Positions 15,135 through 22,550 are shown, counted from the first letter of the stretch. The stretch: DNA of 33,497 bases from Paludibacter sp. (GCA_020049335.1 JAIFKX010000271.1:6618-40114); one strand, 5' to 3'. Notes: a model not told the origin generated them from the letters alone. Translations and numbers: made by a program.

Positions 15135-15191
15135 AATGCCACCCTGTCATCTCGCCTTTGGCGAGACGGGTTCGAGTCCCGTCCGTACCGC
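15125..15191 (+). pseudogene. Displaced, broken 3' copy of tRNA-Asp
   Basis: It matches tRNA-Asp from the D-loop onward, but the 3' side of the anticodon stem and the variable loop are replaced by a palindrome TCTCGCC-TTT-GGCGAGA (15149-15165). It has no 5' acceptor strand or D-stem 5' side, so it cannot fold as a tRNA. The T-arm and 3' acceptor strand are intact, including the same T at position 69. Its T-stem ACGGG/CCCGT is fully paired, whereas the functional gene has a G-T pair there. Confidence 0.88.
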
Positions 15192-15196
15192 AATGT

Positions 15197-15235
15197 AAAA
15201 CGCTAATTCCTCATAATAAAGGAGTTAGCGTTTTT
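15197..15235 (+). terminator. Terminator after the displaced tRNA copy
   Basis: AAAACGCTAATTCC (15197-15210) pairs with GGAGTTAGCGTTTT (15221-15234; one G-T pair), followed by T-rich sequence. It may be the original terminator of the tRNA-Asp gene before the insertion. Confidence 0.8.
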
Positions 15236-15289
15236 CTTTTAGTTGATTTTTTCTCTATTGCCCTACTTGTTCAATTTTAATACTATATT

Positions 15290-15790
15290 AGCGCAAAAAA
15301 ATGGATAAAGTCAAAAGGTTTGGTGTGAAAATTAAGCATATATTTTTGTTATTCTAAAGAGGAAGAGAGGGGTATCTTTTGCACCTCTAAATTGAGATTT
15401 TTAAGCCAATATCGTCTAGTAAAGGATGTTTCGACCCCAATAGGGGTCGGATGTTTATAGAATAGCATTTATTCTATAAATATTTGACTCTTTCGGAGTC
15501 ATATCTATTTGCTTAATAAACGACATTGATTTATAAGTTTTGATTTTAGCATTGAAAAATTCAGCCGATGTATTAGTATTTCTATTTTTGAAGAAATTCA
15601 GAATATATTGATAGTTGTTTTGTGTACTTCGAGAAACAGTGCCAAATGATTTAAAGTATGACTTTTCTACTTTATCGTACTATTTATTTGGTAACTCTTG
15701 AAAATCCACCGCTTTTGTCTTTTACTGTACGGTATAATTTCCCTAATAAACATTCTTTCGGCTAGTAACTGATTAGGCAGTTTAGCAAAA
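15290..15790 (-). pseudogene. Decayed insertion-sequence transposase fragment (ISL3/ISAon1-like C-terminus)
   Basis: On the minus strand, ending at the stop 15457-15455, the frame reads KVEKSYFKSFGTVSRSTQNN, then YQYILNFFKNRNTNTSAEFF, then NAKIKTYKS. This resembles the conserved end of Bacteroidota ISL3-type (ISAon1) transposases (NRSTNASAESFNAKIKAF). A TAG interrupts the frame upstream (LPNK-stop-YDKVEK), a frameshift separates further matching sequence up to about 15790, and the usual C-terminal helix is lost. The flank at 15430-15449 has a GACCCC-AATA-GGGGTC hairpin and 15487-15501 has GACTC-TTTCG-GAGTC. No intact ends or target duplication were found. The family call is from memory of the motif. 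This remnant occupies most of the 640-base stretch between the tRNA copy and rpsT. Confidence 0.6.
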
Positions 15791-15827
15791 TCAAATTATA
15801 AGTGTATTTTTATATAATTTCAACGAC

Positions 15828-15861
15828 AAAAAAGCCCTTTTCCGTGAGGAAAAGGGCTTCT
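15828..15861 (-). terminator. rpsT terminator
   Basis: AAGCCCTTTTCC and GGAAAAGGGCTT form a 12-bp stem around GTGA. On the minus strand it is followed by a U-run (TTTTTTGTCG), and it lies just past the rpsT stop codon. Confidence 0.85.
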
Positions 15862-15881
15862 GGATATTTTCAAAGAAGCTA

Positions 15882-16136
15882 TTATGCTAATTTATTTACG
15901 AAAACGGTAAGTTTCGATTTTAAATTCGAAGCTTTGTTTTTGTGTATAATGTTGCGTTTAGCTAATTTATCAAGCATAGAGCTAATTTTTGGTAACATTT
16001 CGGCTGCAACTGCTTTTTCAGTTGTCGCACGTAAATTACGAACTGCATTACGAGCTGTTTTAGCGTAATAACGATTGTGCAATTTGCGCTTTTCTGTTTG
16101 ACGAATTCTTTTTATCGAAGATTTGTGATTTGCCAT
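15882..16136 (-). CDS. rpsT: 30S ribosomal protein S20
   Basis: 84 residues, basic and helical, with the S20 start [22 protein letters not shown] and the closing segment [22 protein letters not shown]20 binds 16S rRNA early in 30S assembly. It lies 36 bases after tRNA-Glu on the same strand, with no terminator between them, so both are probably made from the promoter at 16292-16322. Confidence 0.97.
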   Translation of the reverse strand: MANHKSSIKRIRQTEKRKLHNRYYAKTARNAVRNLRATTEKAVAAEMLPKISSMLDKLAKRNIIHKNKASNLKSKLTVFVNKLA

Positions 16137-16172
16137 CTCAAATTTATTTTTTTTAATTTCTTAATTTATAGT

Positions 16173-16243
16173 AGTCCCTAGGGGAGTCGAACCCCTCTTT
16201 CCAGGATGAAAACCTGGCGTCCTAACCGATAGACGAAGGGACC
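16173..16243 (-). tRNA. tRNA-Glu (TTC)
   Basis: On the minus strand, acceptor GGTCCCT/AGGGACT, anticodon stem CCAGG/CCTGG around TTTTCAT (anticodon TTC), T-arm GGGG-TTCGACT-CCCC and discriminator A. CCA is not encoded. It directly precedes rpsT in the same transcription unit. Confidence 0.95.
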
Positions 16244-16291
16244 ATTTATGGTCGTTGCAGTTGTAACAATAGTTGCTCTCAATTGCGGGTG

Positions 16292-16322
16292 CAAATATAC
16301 GGTAGTTTTTTCAATCTACAAA
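16292..16322 (-). promoter_or_regulatory. Promoter of the tRNA-Glu-rpsT unit
   Basis: On the minus strand TTTG (16322-16319), a 19-base spacer, then TATATTTG (16299-16292): a perfect match to the Bacteroidota pattern. It lies about 48 bases before the tRNA 5' end. Confidence 0.8.
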
Positions 16323-16474
16323 CACTTTATATAAAATATTTTTATATTTTTCCTATCTTTTTGAATGTCAAATAATTAAATTCGTGATTGTTTCAGATGT
16401 AATGCCTTTAAATAATTAATACTTCGGTTTTTTATGGTAAAAATGCTTTTTTGCTCGCTTATTTGTATGCCTAT

Positions 16475-16507
16475 TTTCATTCTTTTCGCAAATAAACAGT
16501 ATATTTG
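16475..16507 (+). promoter_or_regulatory. recO promoter
   Basis: TTTC (16475-16478), a 21-base spacer, then TATATTTG (16500-16507), 19 bases before the recO ATG. Apart from this and the tRNA-Glu promoter, the 283 bases between tRNA-Glu and recO hold nothing I can identify. Confidence 0.6.
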
Positions 16508-16526
16508 CAAAGATTAAACGCTATTT

Positions 16527-17249
16527 ATGCTAACAAAAACGAAAGGTGTTGTACTGCATAGCACCAAATATTCCGACACTTCGTGGATTGTTACTATATA
16601 TACAGAAATGTATGGTCGCACTTCCTTTTTGGTGCGTGGCATTTCTAATAAGCGCTCTGCAACTAAAGCTGCTATTTTTCAGCCCTTAAATGTCGTCGGT
16701 ATGGATTTGTTTTATAATCCAGCAAAAGAAATTCATTCAATCAAAGATATTCGGATCGACTTGCCTTTGATTGGTATTCCTTACGACCCTATAAAAAATG
16801 CGCTTGCTCTTTTTATTTCCGAGTTGCTTTTCAGAAGTATTAAACATAGCACGCCCGACGAACATCTTTTTCTTTTTCTTTGTCAGTCAATCGAAGTGTT
16901 GGATTGTACGCATGATATTCCCGCCAATTTTCATCTTATTTTCATGCTCAAATTAACCCGTTTTTTGGGTTTCGAACCGCATTTGGATGCTGAGTTAGGC
17001 AAGTACTTTGATTTGATTAATGGTGAGTTCCGATGGGATAAACCGCTTCATGCCCATTATATTGGTGATGTGCAAGCACAGAGTCTTTGTGCCTTGGGCA
17101 GTATTAATTATTTTACAATGAATAATTTAATATTGGCACGAGTGCAACGTGCCGAACTGCTCAAAACGCTTATTGAATACTATCGCTTACATATTTCGGG
17201 CTTCAATGGGCTCAATTCGGTTGCTGTATTACAAAGTCTTTTCGACTGA
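16527..17249 (+). CDS. recO: DNA repair protein RecO
   Basis: 240 residues. The N-terminal OB-fold starts LTKTKGVVLHSTKYSDTSWIVTIYTE and continues with GRTSFLVRGISNKRSATKAA; a helical domain follows. RecO works with RecR to load RecA on SSB-coated DNA in the RecF pathway. The four-cysteine zinc motif found in some RecO proteins is absent, as in E. coli. Its last 21 bases overlap the end of the convergent EamA permease gene. Confidence 0.9.
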   Translation: MLTKTKGVVLHSTKYSDTSWIVTIYTEMYGRTSFLVRGISNKRSATKAAIFQPLNVVGMDLFYNPAKEIHSIKDIRIDLPLIGIPYDPIKNALALFISELLFRSIKHSTPDEHLFLFLCQSIEVLDCTHDIPANFHLIFMLKLTRFLGFEPHLDAELGKYFDLINGEFRWDKPLHAHYIGDVQAQSLCALGSINYFTMNNLILARVQRAELLKTLIEYYRLHISGFNGLNSVAVLQSLFD

Positions 17250-18164
17250 TTTTTGTGCTCGCTCACTATCAATTTGTTCACGAGTTTTACTTTGTGTTAC
17301 AATATAAACGCCTACAAATACTAAAATAATTGATATCAATTGGTCGTATCCAAACGCATCGAGCCCCATGGCAATGGTCGCGAGCGATGCAATAATTGGC
17401 TGTGTGTAATTGTACATGCTAAGCGTGGTGGGCAATAAGTTTTTTTGCGCAGCGCCAAGTAGTATGTACGAAATGAAAGTGGCGAAAATAATAATGTATG
17501 CTACACGTAACATTACCGAACCGTTAAAAATTAATGGATTAACTGCTTCTATGTAACTGTGACAAAATGGATAAGTTTGTATGGCTGCAAAAAGAAACAT
17601 CCAACGCATGATGGTAAAAGGTGAATATCTTGATATTAATTTTTTAAATAAATTGAGGTAGAGCGCAAACGAAATGACGGCACAGAATACAATTAGGTTT
17701 CCAACTAAATTGCCGCTGCCAACTTTCGAAATATCTTCGGATAGTATCAAAAATAATGCTCCCGAAGCCCCTACAATAACACCTAATGCTTTTTTAAAAG
17801 TAATGGGTTCCTTGATAATTAAGGCAGCAAGCAACATGCTTACAATTGGTAAAGTAGAAACCACAATGGATGCATCGATAGGCGATGTTTTCGAAAGTCC
17901 GTAATAAAATGGTATTTGATTGACAGAAAGTGAAAAAAAAGCCGCAAAAAATAACAATATAATATCCTTAAATGGTACCTTTTCATATTTTACAAAAACA
18001 ATAGAAGCCCAAAAAAGAATTGCTCCACCTACCAAACGGAAATAGGTAAGTGCAAAAGGATCAATTATTTCTGGCATCAACGACCGAGAAATGGGGTTGT
18101 TTAATCCAAAAAAAAGATTGGCTACGATAATTGCAATATGTGCGTTGAGTTTTTTGCTGTCCAT
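17229..18164 (-). CDS. EamA/DMT-family permease
   Basis: 311 residues from ATG 18164 (MDSKKLNAHIAIIVANLFFG), with about ten hydrophobic helices in two EamA repeats; each half shows the usual pattern, for example the first-half segment FALTYFRLVGGAILFW. Substrates of this family vary (metabolite export or uptake) and cannot be predicted. I reject the longer open frame beginning at 18185, because a -7 box (18180-18173) lies inside it. The box ends only 8 bases before the chosen ATG, so the mRNA would have almost no leader. It overlaps recO tail to tail by 21 bases. Confidence 0.85.
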   Translation of the reverse strand: MDSKKLNAHIAIIVANLFFGLNNPISRSLMPEIIDPFALTYFRLVGGAILFWASIVFVKYEKVPFKDIILLFFAAFFSLSVNQIPFYYGLSKTSPIDASIVVSTLPIVSMLLAALIIKEPITFKKALGVIVGASGALFLILSEDISKVGSGNLVGNLIVFCAVISFALYLNLFKKLISRYSPFTIMRWMFLFAAIQTYPFCHSYIEAVNPLIFNGSVMLRVAYIIIFATFISYILLGAAQKNLLPTTLSMYNYTQPIIASLATIAMGLDAFGYDQLISIILVFVGVYIVTQSKTREQIDSERAQKSVEKTL

Positions 18165-18172
18165 AAGGGCTG

Positions 18173-18180
18173 CAAAGATA
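18173..18180 (-). promoter_or_regulatory. -7 box abutting the EamA permease start
   Basis: On the minus strand TATCTTTG fits TAnnTTTG, 8 bases upstream of the ATG at 18164; it rules out the upstream start at 18185. Confidence 0.55.
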
Positions 18181-18228
18181 GGCATTTAAAGTTAGAAGTT
18201 TAAAATTAGAAGGTAGATTATAGTAGGA

Positions 18229-18256
18229 AATCATATTTTGAAGCCAAAATATGATT
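18229..18256. other. Unexplained 12-bp perfect hairpin upstream of alanine dehydrogenase
   Basis: AATCATATTTTG (18229-18240) and CAAAATATGATT (18245-18256) are exact reverse complements around AAGC. It lies in the divergent gap between the EamA permease and the dehydrogenase gene, about 60 bases upstream of the latter's -33 box, with no U-run after it. It could be an operator or a remnant of a repeat. Confidence 0.55.
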
Positions 18257-18315
18257 CATATAGATGTGTTGTAAATGGAAAAATTGAAAATTTAAAACCG
18301 ATTTTGTTCTGTTTG

Positions 18316-18347
18316 TTTGTTTATTTAAATAATTGTTTTTAGTTTTG
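18316..18347 (+). promoter_or_regulatory. Promoter of the alanine dehydrogenase gene
   Basis: TTTG (18316-18319), a 20-base spacer, then TAGTTTTG (18340-18347), 36 bases before the ATG. Confidence 0.7.
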
Positions 18348-18383
18348 TAGCCGCTACCGATTATTCACTTTTCAACTATAACA

Positions 18384-19586
18384 ATGAAACTCGACCCCAA
18401 AACGCAACGTTCACTTTTTCCCGAAGAATGTTTGCTACGCGAAATTGCCCGCCAACCCCGATTGTCGATTGGTATCCCAAAGGAAGATAAAACTCTCGAA
18501 ACACGTCTGCCACTCACTCCCGAAGGTGTTTCTATTGTTACCGAAGAGGGTCATAGTGTGTATATTGAGCGAGGAGCGGGCGAGGCAATGGCTTATTCCG
18601 ATTTGCAATTCAGTGAGGCGGGCGCTTTTATGGTCGATTCGCCTTCGGATGTTTTTTCGGCTGATATTGTGCTGAAAATTACTCCTCCTATGTTGTCTGA
18701 AATAGAGATGATGCATGATCGTTCTACCGTTTTTTCGATGTTGCAACTCAATAATTTGACAGCTGAAAGCATTTCGCTTTTGATGAAAAAGAAAATGAAT
18801 GCTTTTGCTTATGAATTGATTCGCGACGAACAAAAAATATTTCCCGTTGTGAGCTCCATTTCCGAAATTGAAGGAAGCACTGCCATTGCGGTGGCTGCCG
18901 AATTAATGAGTAATGAGCATGGCGGAAAAGGCATTTTGTTGGGTGGTGTTGCTGGCATTTCGCCGACAGAAGTACTCATTTTGGGTGCAGGTATTACGGG
19001 TACAGTGGCTGCTCGAACGGCTTTGGCACTGGGTGCACAAGTCAAGATTTTCGACCATGATATAAGCAAATTGCGCAAAATTCAGCATTATTTGGGACAA
19101 CAAGTATTCACTTCGGTTATTCATCCGGCAGTTTTATTCAAAGCCTTGGCTTCGGCCGATGCTGTAATCGGAAATTTGCGCTATATTTATGGTTCAGAGC
19201 GATTTATGGTTTCCGAAGAACTGGTGAAAACTATGAAACCAGGTGCTGTTATTATCGATTTAAGTGTGGACCAAGGCGGCTGTTTCGAAACCTCTAGATG
19301 CCGCACATTAGAAAGTCCGTATTTCGAAAAACATGGTGTAATTCATTATTGCTTACCCAATATATCTTCGCGTGTGGCTCGAACAGCATCTATGGCACTT
19401 AGTAATATTTTTGCTCCTATGGTACTCAAAGTTGGGCATTCGGGAGGAGTAAAGCAGGCAGTTGACGAAAGCGCTGGCTTCCGCAATGGCGCTTACGTAT
19501 ATGGTGGTATTTTAGTAAACCGCTTAATTGGTGAGTATTACGGAATTGCGGCCAACGATATTGGGCTGCTGCTTGCTGGTTATTAA
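18384..19586 (+). CDS. ald: Alanine dehydrogenase (AlaDH/PNT family)
   Basis: 400 residues. The N-terminal AlaDH/PNT domain has IGIPKEDKTLETRLPLTPEGV with the substrate-contact Arg, and IERGAGEAMAYSD; the NAD-binding Rossmann loop is VLILGAGITGTVAARTALALGA (about 197-218) with the acidic end FDHD. It would interconvert L-alanine and pyruvate plus ammonia with NAD. It has about 30 extra N-terminal residues compared with the well-known 370-residue enzymes. The transhydrogenase alpha subunit is related, but there is no pntB neighbour. Its 3' end almost touches the convergent PBP4 gene. Confidence 0.85.
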   Translation: MKLDPKTQRSLFPEECLLREIARQPRLSIGIPKEDKTLETRLPLTPEGVSIVTEEGHSVYIERGAGEAMAYSDLQFSEAGAFMVDSPSDVFSADIVLKITPPMLSEIEMMHDRSTVFSMLQLNNLTAESISLLMKKKMNAFAYELIRDEQKIFPVVSSISEIEGSTAIAVAAELMSNEHGGKGILLGGVAGISPTEVLILGAGITGTVAARTALALGAQVKIFDHDISKLRKIQHYLGQQVFTSVIHPAVLFKALASADAVIGNLRYIYGSERFMVSEELVKTMKPGAVIIDLSVDQGGCFETSRCRTLESPYFEKHGVIHYCLPNISSRVARTASMALSNIFAPMVLKVGHSGGVKQAVDESAGFRNGAYVYGGILVNRLIGEYYGIAANDIGLLLAGY

Positions 19587-19612
19587 AGGCACTTTAGGGA
19601 TTTGGGGTAGTG
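19587..19612. repeat. C-rich dispersed repeat forming the PBP4 gene end
   Basis: On the minus strand this reads ACTACCCCAAATCCCTAAAG, similar to the C-rich arm of the repeat at 9722. It supplies the last codons (TTTPNP) and the stop of the PBP4 gene and fills the 7-base gap to the dehydrogenase gene. Confidence 0.5.
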
Positions 19613-21024
19613 GTTTTAAATTGACTTACTTCCAATAAAAACTGTTCAATTTTTGCCGTAACTTCTTTCGAACTTCCATTGGCATTGTTTACCAAAATGG
19701 CAAATGCTAAGGTGCGATTAGTTAATTCTATATAGCCTGTGTAGCTTTTTACGCGGGATATTGTGCCACTTTTGGCGTGAACTTTTCCTTGAAGCGCTGT
19801 ATTATCCAAAAAGTTTTTAAGCGTGCCGTTGGTTCCCGAAATAGGTAAACTATTGTAGAAAGCCTCACTATTTTTACTCTTCATTTTCATAAATTCCAAT
19901 ATGCCGACAAAGAAATTTGCCGACACACCATTTGTTGGCGATAGTCCCGAACCATCGTATTGAAATAATTCGGAAACCGATAAATTATTCACACGCCAAA
20001 GGTTTTCAATTTTAGCTTTAGAGCCATCGTTGGTGCCCTGCTGAGTATCCGAAACACTCAATTGTTTAAATACATATTCAGCAAAATGATTGTTGCTGTT
20101 TTCGTTTACGTCTTTAATTATCTCGGATAGAGTGGGGGATAAGTGGCTGTAAATAATGTGTTTATTGCATATATCGTTGTCGTCTACTCTCATTGTACCA
20201 GTTACTATTATAGCTGCATTCTCCAATGCTTTTCGGAAATCAGCAAGCAAAATAAGTGCTGGATGTGGTAAATCACTTTTTACTACAAATTCGGTTCTAT
20301 TGGCTGGTATTTCTCCAAAAATGGATCGTTCCTTGCTATAAGGGGCGCCATAAAAGTAGGCATTGTCGGATTTTGTATCGGTGCTTTTTACATAATTCGA
20401 AAATTTCAATTCATCAATATAAGGTATTGTGCGCAAAATTTCTGGAACGGTACCTATTTTTCCCGATTTGAAATATACTTGTAATGTATTGTCTAAATAC
20501 GAAATGCTGTGGATGCCTGAAGCATAGTAATTTCCCATATCTTCCCAAGTCCAACGGGGATTGATGACTTGTTTTTCGAGCATGCTTTCGCAAGCAACGA
20601 GTGATCCATTTATCTTTTTTATACCTGCTAATTTCACAGCTTCCACCCATTTTTGCAAAAAAACAGTTTCGCCTATTTTATAAGAACCCAAAGTCGGGTC
20701 GCCACCGCCTTTTATGTAAATATTGCCATTAAGCGTGCTGTCTTTTGTAATCTCTCCATCCACTTCAATTGTTGTTTTGAAACGAAAATCGGCTCCTAAT
20801 AACTCGAGCGCACTGGCAGTTGTAACCACTTTCATAGTGGATGCTGGCACTACGGATTGGTGCGCATTCTGTTCTGCAATTATTCTCCCTGATTTTAAAT
20901 CCTTTACAATCAGGCTTATATTCGCATTTTGCAAAAGCGTATTTCTGCGAAAATTATCTACTGGTGTCTGTGCAGTGATAGAAAATGTAATTAATATTAG
21001 GGTGAAAAAAGTCAGTATTTTCAT
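19594..21024 (-). CDS. dacB: D-alanyl-D-alanine carboxypeptidase/endopeptidase (PBP4, S13 family)
   Basis: 476 residues with a signal peptide (MKILTFFTLILITFSITAQ). The three penicillin-binding motifs are complete: SxxK as STMK (62-65), SNN (310-312) and KSG (418-420). A large inserted domain lies between SxxK and SNN, as in S13 PBP4. It trims or cleaves peptidoglycan cross-bridges in the periplasm. The final TTTPNP is encoded by a dispersed C-rich repeat, so the original C-terminus may have been slightly different. Its promoter box lies inside the end of the upstream trmN6 region. Confidence 0.93.
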   Translation of the reverse strand: MKILTFFTLILITFSITAQTPVDNFRRNTLLQNANISLIVKDLKSGRIIAEQNAHQSVVPASTMKVVTTASALELLGADFRFKTTIEVDGEITKDSTLNGNIYIKGGGDPTLGSYKIGETVFLQKWVEAVKLAGIKKINGSLVACESMLEKQVINPRWTWEDMGNYYASGIHSISYLDNTLQVYFKSGKIGTVPEILRTIPYIDELKFSNYVKSTDTKSDNAYFYGAPYSKERSIFGEIPANRTEFVVKSDLPHPALILLADFRKALENAAIIVTGTMRVDDNDICNKHIIYSHLSPTLSEIIKDVNENSNNHFAEYVFKQLSVSDTQQGTNDGSKAKIENLWRVNNLSVSELFQYDGSGLSPTNGVSANFFVGILEFMKMKSKNSEAFYNSLPISGTNGTLKNFLDNTALQGKVHAKSGTISRVKSYTGYIELTNRTLAFAILVNNANGSSKEVTAKIEQFLLEVSQFKTTTPNP

Positions 21025-21050
21025 TTCGTTTGAATTTATTTTTAGAGTTG

Positions 21051-21081
21051 CAAATATAGATAGATTTTTTATAGTTTTAAA
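21051..21081 (-). promoter_or_regulatory. Promoter of the PBP4 gene
   Basis: On the minus strand TTTA (21081-21078), a 19-base spacer, then TATATTTG (21058-21051), 26 bases before the ATG. It overlaps the last codons of trmN6. Confidence 0.6.
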
Positions 21082-21782
21082 TAAAAATCTTTTACCAATA
21101 TTTTAAAATCTTCTGTGTAGGAATGACGGATTTCCGATTCAATTGTTAATTGAGATTCAATGCAAGGGGAGTTTTGCCGCGATAATTCAATTAATATGCG
21201 CTTTGCCGCACTGTTTGATTTTGGAAAAACAGTTGTTTTTTTATTACAAAATAATTCATTTTTTTTAGCAAACGCTATACATTCATTTCCTTCGTTAATT
21301 GGTAAAATTAAACATAGTTTTCCATTCCCTGTAAGCATTTTTAAACTCGAAATGATTATTTCGTTGTGAAAATCGGTTGTTGCATGACGGGCAGTTGTTC
21401 GAGCTATTTCGGGCGTTTGAAGCGAGTTTTTGAAATAAGGTGGATTGGATACAATAAGGTCAAATTGTTCGTTCGAAATATTGTTAAATGCCATCAAATC
21501 AGATTGGATAATTTCTATTCGATTGTTCCAAATTGTATTATCAGCGTTTATTTTTGCCTGATTACAAGCATCTTTATCTATGTCAATTGCCGTAATACTG
21601 GCTGTGCTTCGTTGAGCAAGCATAAGCGAAATTAAACCTGAACCGGTGCCAATATCCAAAATTTTCGAAGCGCTTTTTACATCAGCCCATGCTCCCAAAA
21701 GCACCCCATCGGTGCCCACTTTCATGGCACATTTATCATGAAAAATAGTAAATTGCTTGAAACTAAACGACGGTGCTCCCAT
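21069..21782 (-). CDS. trmN6: tRNA1(Val) (adenine-37-N6)-methyltransferase (TrmN6/YfiC)
   Basis: 237 residues. The SAM-binding motif is ILDIGTGSGLISLMLAQR, the acidic end AIDIDKDA, and the catalytic N6-adenine motif NPPY in DLIVSNPPYFKNSL. The N-terminal FKQFTIFHDKCAMKVGTDGVLLGAW is characteristic of YfiC. It methylates A37 of tRNA-Val. The frame stays open upstream as far as 22115, but that extension is out-of-frame low-complexity sequence of the neighbouring gene. ATG 21782 begins four bases after the neighbour's stop codon, which fits translational coupling. Confidence 0.92.
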   Translation of the reverse strand: MGAPSFSFKQFTIFHDKCAMKVGTDGVLLGAWADVKSASKILDIGTGSGLISLMLAQRSTASITAIDIDKDACNQAKINADNTIWNNRIEIIQSDLMAFNNISNEQFDLIVSNPPYFKNSLQTPEIARTTARHATTDFHNEIIISSLKMLTGNGKLCLILPINEGNECIAFAKKNELFCNKKTTVFPKSNSAAKRILIELSRQNSPCIESQLTIESEIRHSYTEDFKILVKDFYLKL

Positions 21783-21786
21783 TTTT

Positions 21787-22455
21787 TTAGCGGCGTCCGG
21801 ATGGGGACGGTTGACGGGAGGTTGACGAGGGTTGAGACTTGCTTTGTTCAGCGGTTTTTGGTGCTGAATTTGAAGCAGGACTTGACGAACGGGCTGAAGA
21901 ACTTCGACTGTCTGTTGGGTTACGAAAGGTGGAACGACTATCTCCAGTTGAATATGGTCGAGTTGTAATAGGTTGATTCGTAGTTGGTTGTCGTGTGCTT
22001 GTAGGCGTCGAATTATTTTGGCGTACCGTAGATGAATTGCGCTCTGCTTCAATAGCTTTTGCCGGTTGTCGGTTCGATTCGGACTGCAGCACTGCACGTT
22101 GCTGATTATTTCCAACTTGTGGTTGAAACGAAGATTTTTCGTATCGTTTGTTCTGAAGTACTGATTGCTGATGTTCGCTTAAAACGCGCGAAAGTTCCAC
22201 TTCTTTGTCTTTAATGCGCTGAATAGCATCCATGCGCGTATTCGAAACTTGGCGAGCACGTGCATATTTAAGATTTATTTCGTGAACTTGGCGCGCCTGC
22301 TCGGTCGAAAGGTTTAATTCTTGTTGCAGTTTCTCAGTTTGTTTGGCAGCTTCTTGTTCGGGAGTTCGTTCGGGCATAGAGGCGTTTTCCTGTCCAAAAA
22401 TTAAAATTGGACACAAAAACAAAATAAATAAGAACTTGATTTTCAGTAATTTCAT
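21787..22455 (-). CDS. Secreted Spy/CpxP-like protein with low-complexity tail
   Basis: 222 residues. A signal peptide (MKLLKIKFLFILFLCPILIFG) is followed by a short helical region with the LTxxQ-like motif LNLSTEQARQVHEINLKY and a second helix RIKDKEVELSRVLSEHQQSVL. That half resembles periplasmic Spy/CpxP-type proteins. From about residue 105 the chain is low-complexity Ser/Thr/Pro/Gln/Arg with almost no hydrophobic residues, so probably disordered. It is directly upstream of, and likely cotranscribed with, trmN6. I do not know its function; chaperoning or wall binding are guesses. Confidence 0.75.
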   Translation of the reverse strand: MKLLKIKFLFILFLCPILIFGQENASMPERTPEQEAAKQTEKLQQELNLSTEQARQVHEINLKYARARQVSNTRMDAIQRIKDKEVELSRVLSEHQQSVLQNKRYEKSSFQPQVGNNQQRAVLQSESNRQPAKAIEAERNSSTVRQNNSTPTSTRQPTTNQPITTRPYSTGDSRSTFRNPTDSRSSSARSSSPASNSAPKTAEQSKSQPSSTSRQPSPSGRR

Positions 22456-22550
22456 GAAGTATATTCGCGTAATAATTCACGAAACTTTTAACAATCACCG
22501 TGCCATAAAGTGTTAAACTTAGCGTATTATGGCGATATAGAGCTATATTT

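Larger units (their letters stand above)
14760..15191 (+). mobile_element. Putative GIY-YIG element inserted in tRNA-Asp, bounded by direct copies of the tRNA 3' part
   Basis: The tRNA 3' part (from AGTTGGTTAGAATGCC to GTACCGCA) occurs at 14760-14822 and again at 15125-15192. Between the copies are a terminator and a GIY-YIG nuclease gene. A unit of about 365 bp (14760-15124) thus behaves like an insertion that entered the D-loop of the tRNA gene, rebuilt the tRNA with its own 3' segment, and displaced the original 3' part and terminator. No integrase, transposase or inverted ends are present in the unit. The mobility is inferred; a local duplication is the alternative. Confidence 0.55.

Noticed and set aside
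15125-15191. Second functional tRNA-Asp
   Set aside because: It lacks the 5' acceptor strand and the D-stem 5' side, and a palindrome replaces the 3' side of the anticodon stem, so no cloverleaf can form.
21783-22115. N-terminal extension of trmN6 to a 348-residue protein
   Set aside because: The extra 111 residues read the low-complexity end of the neighbouring secreted protein gene in another frame; the YfiC family begins at MGAPSFSFKQFTIF.
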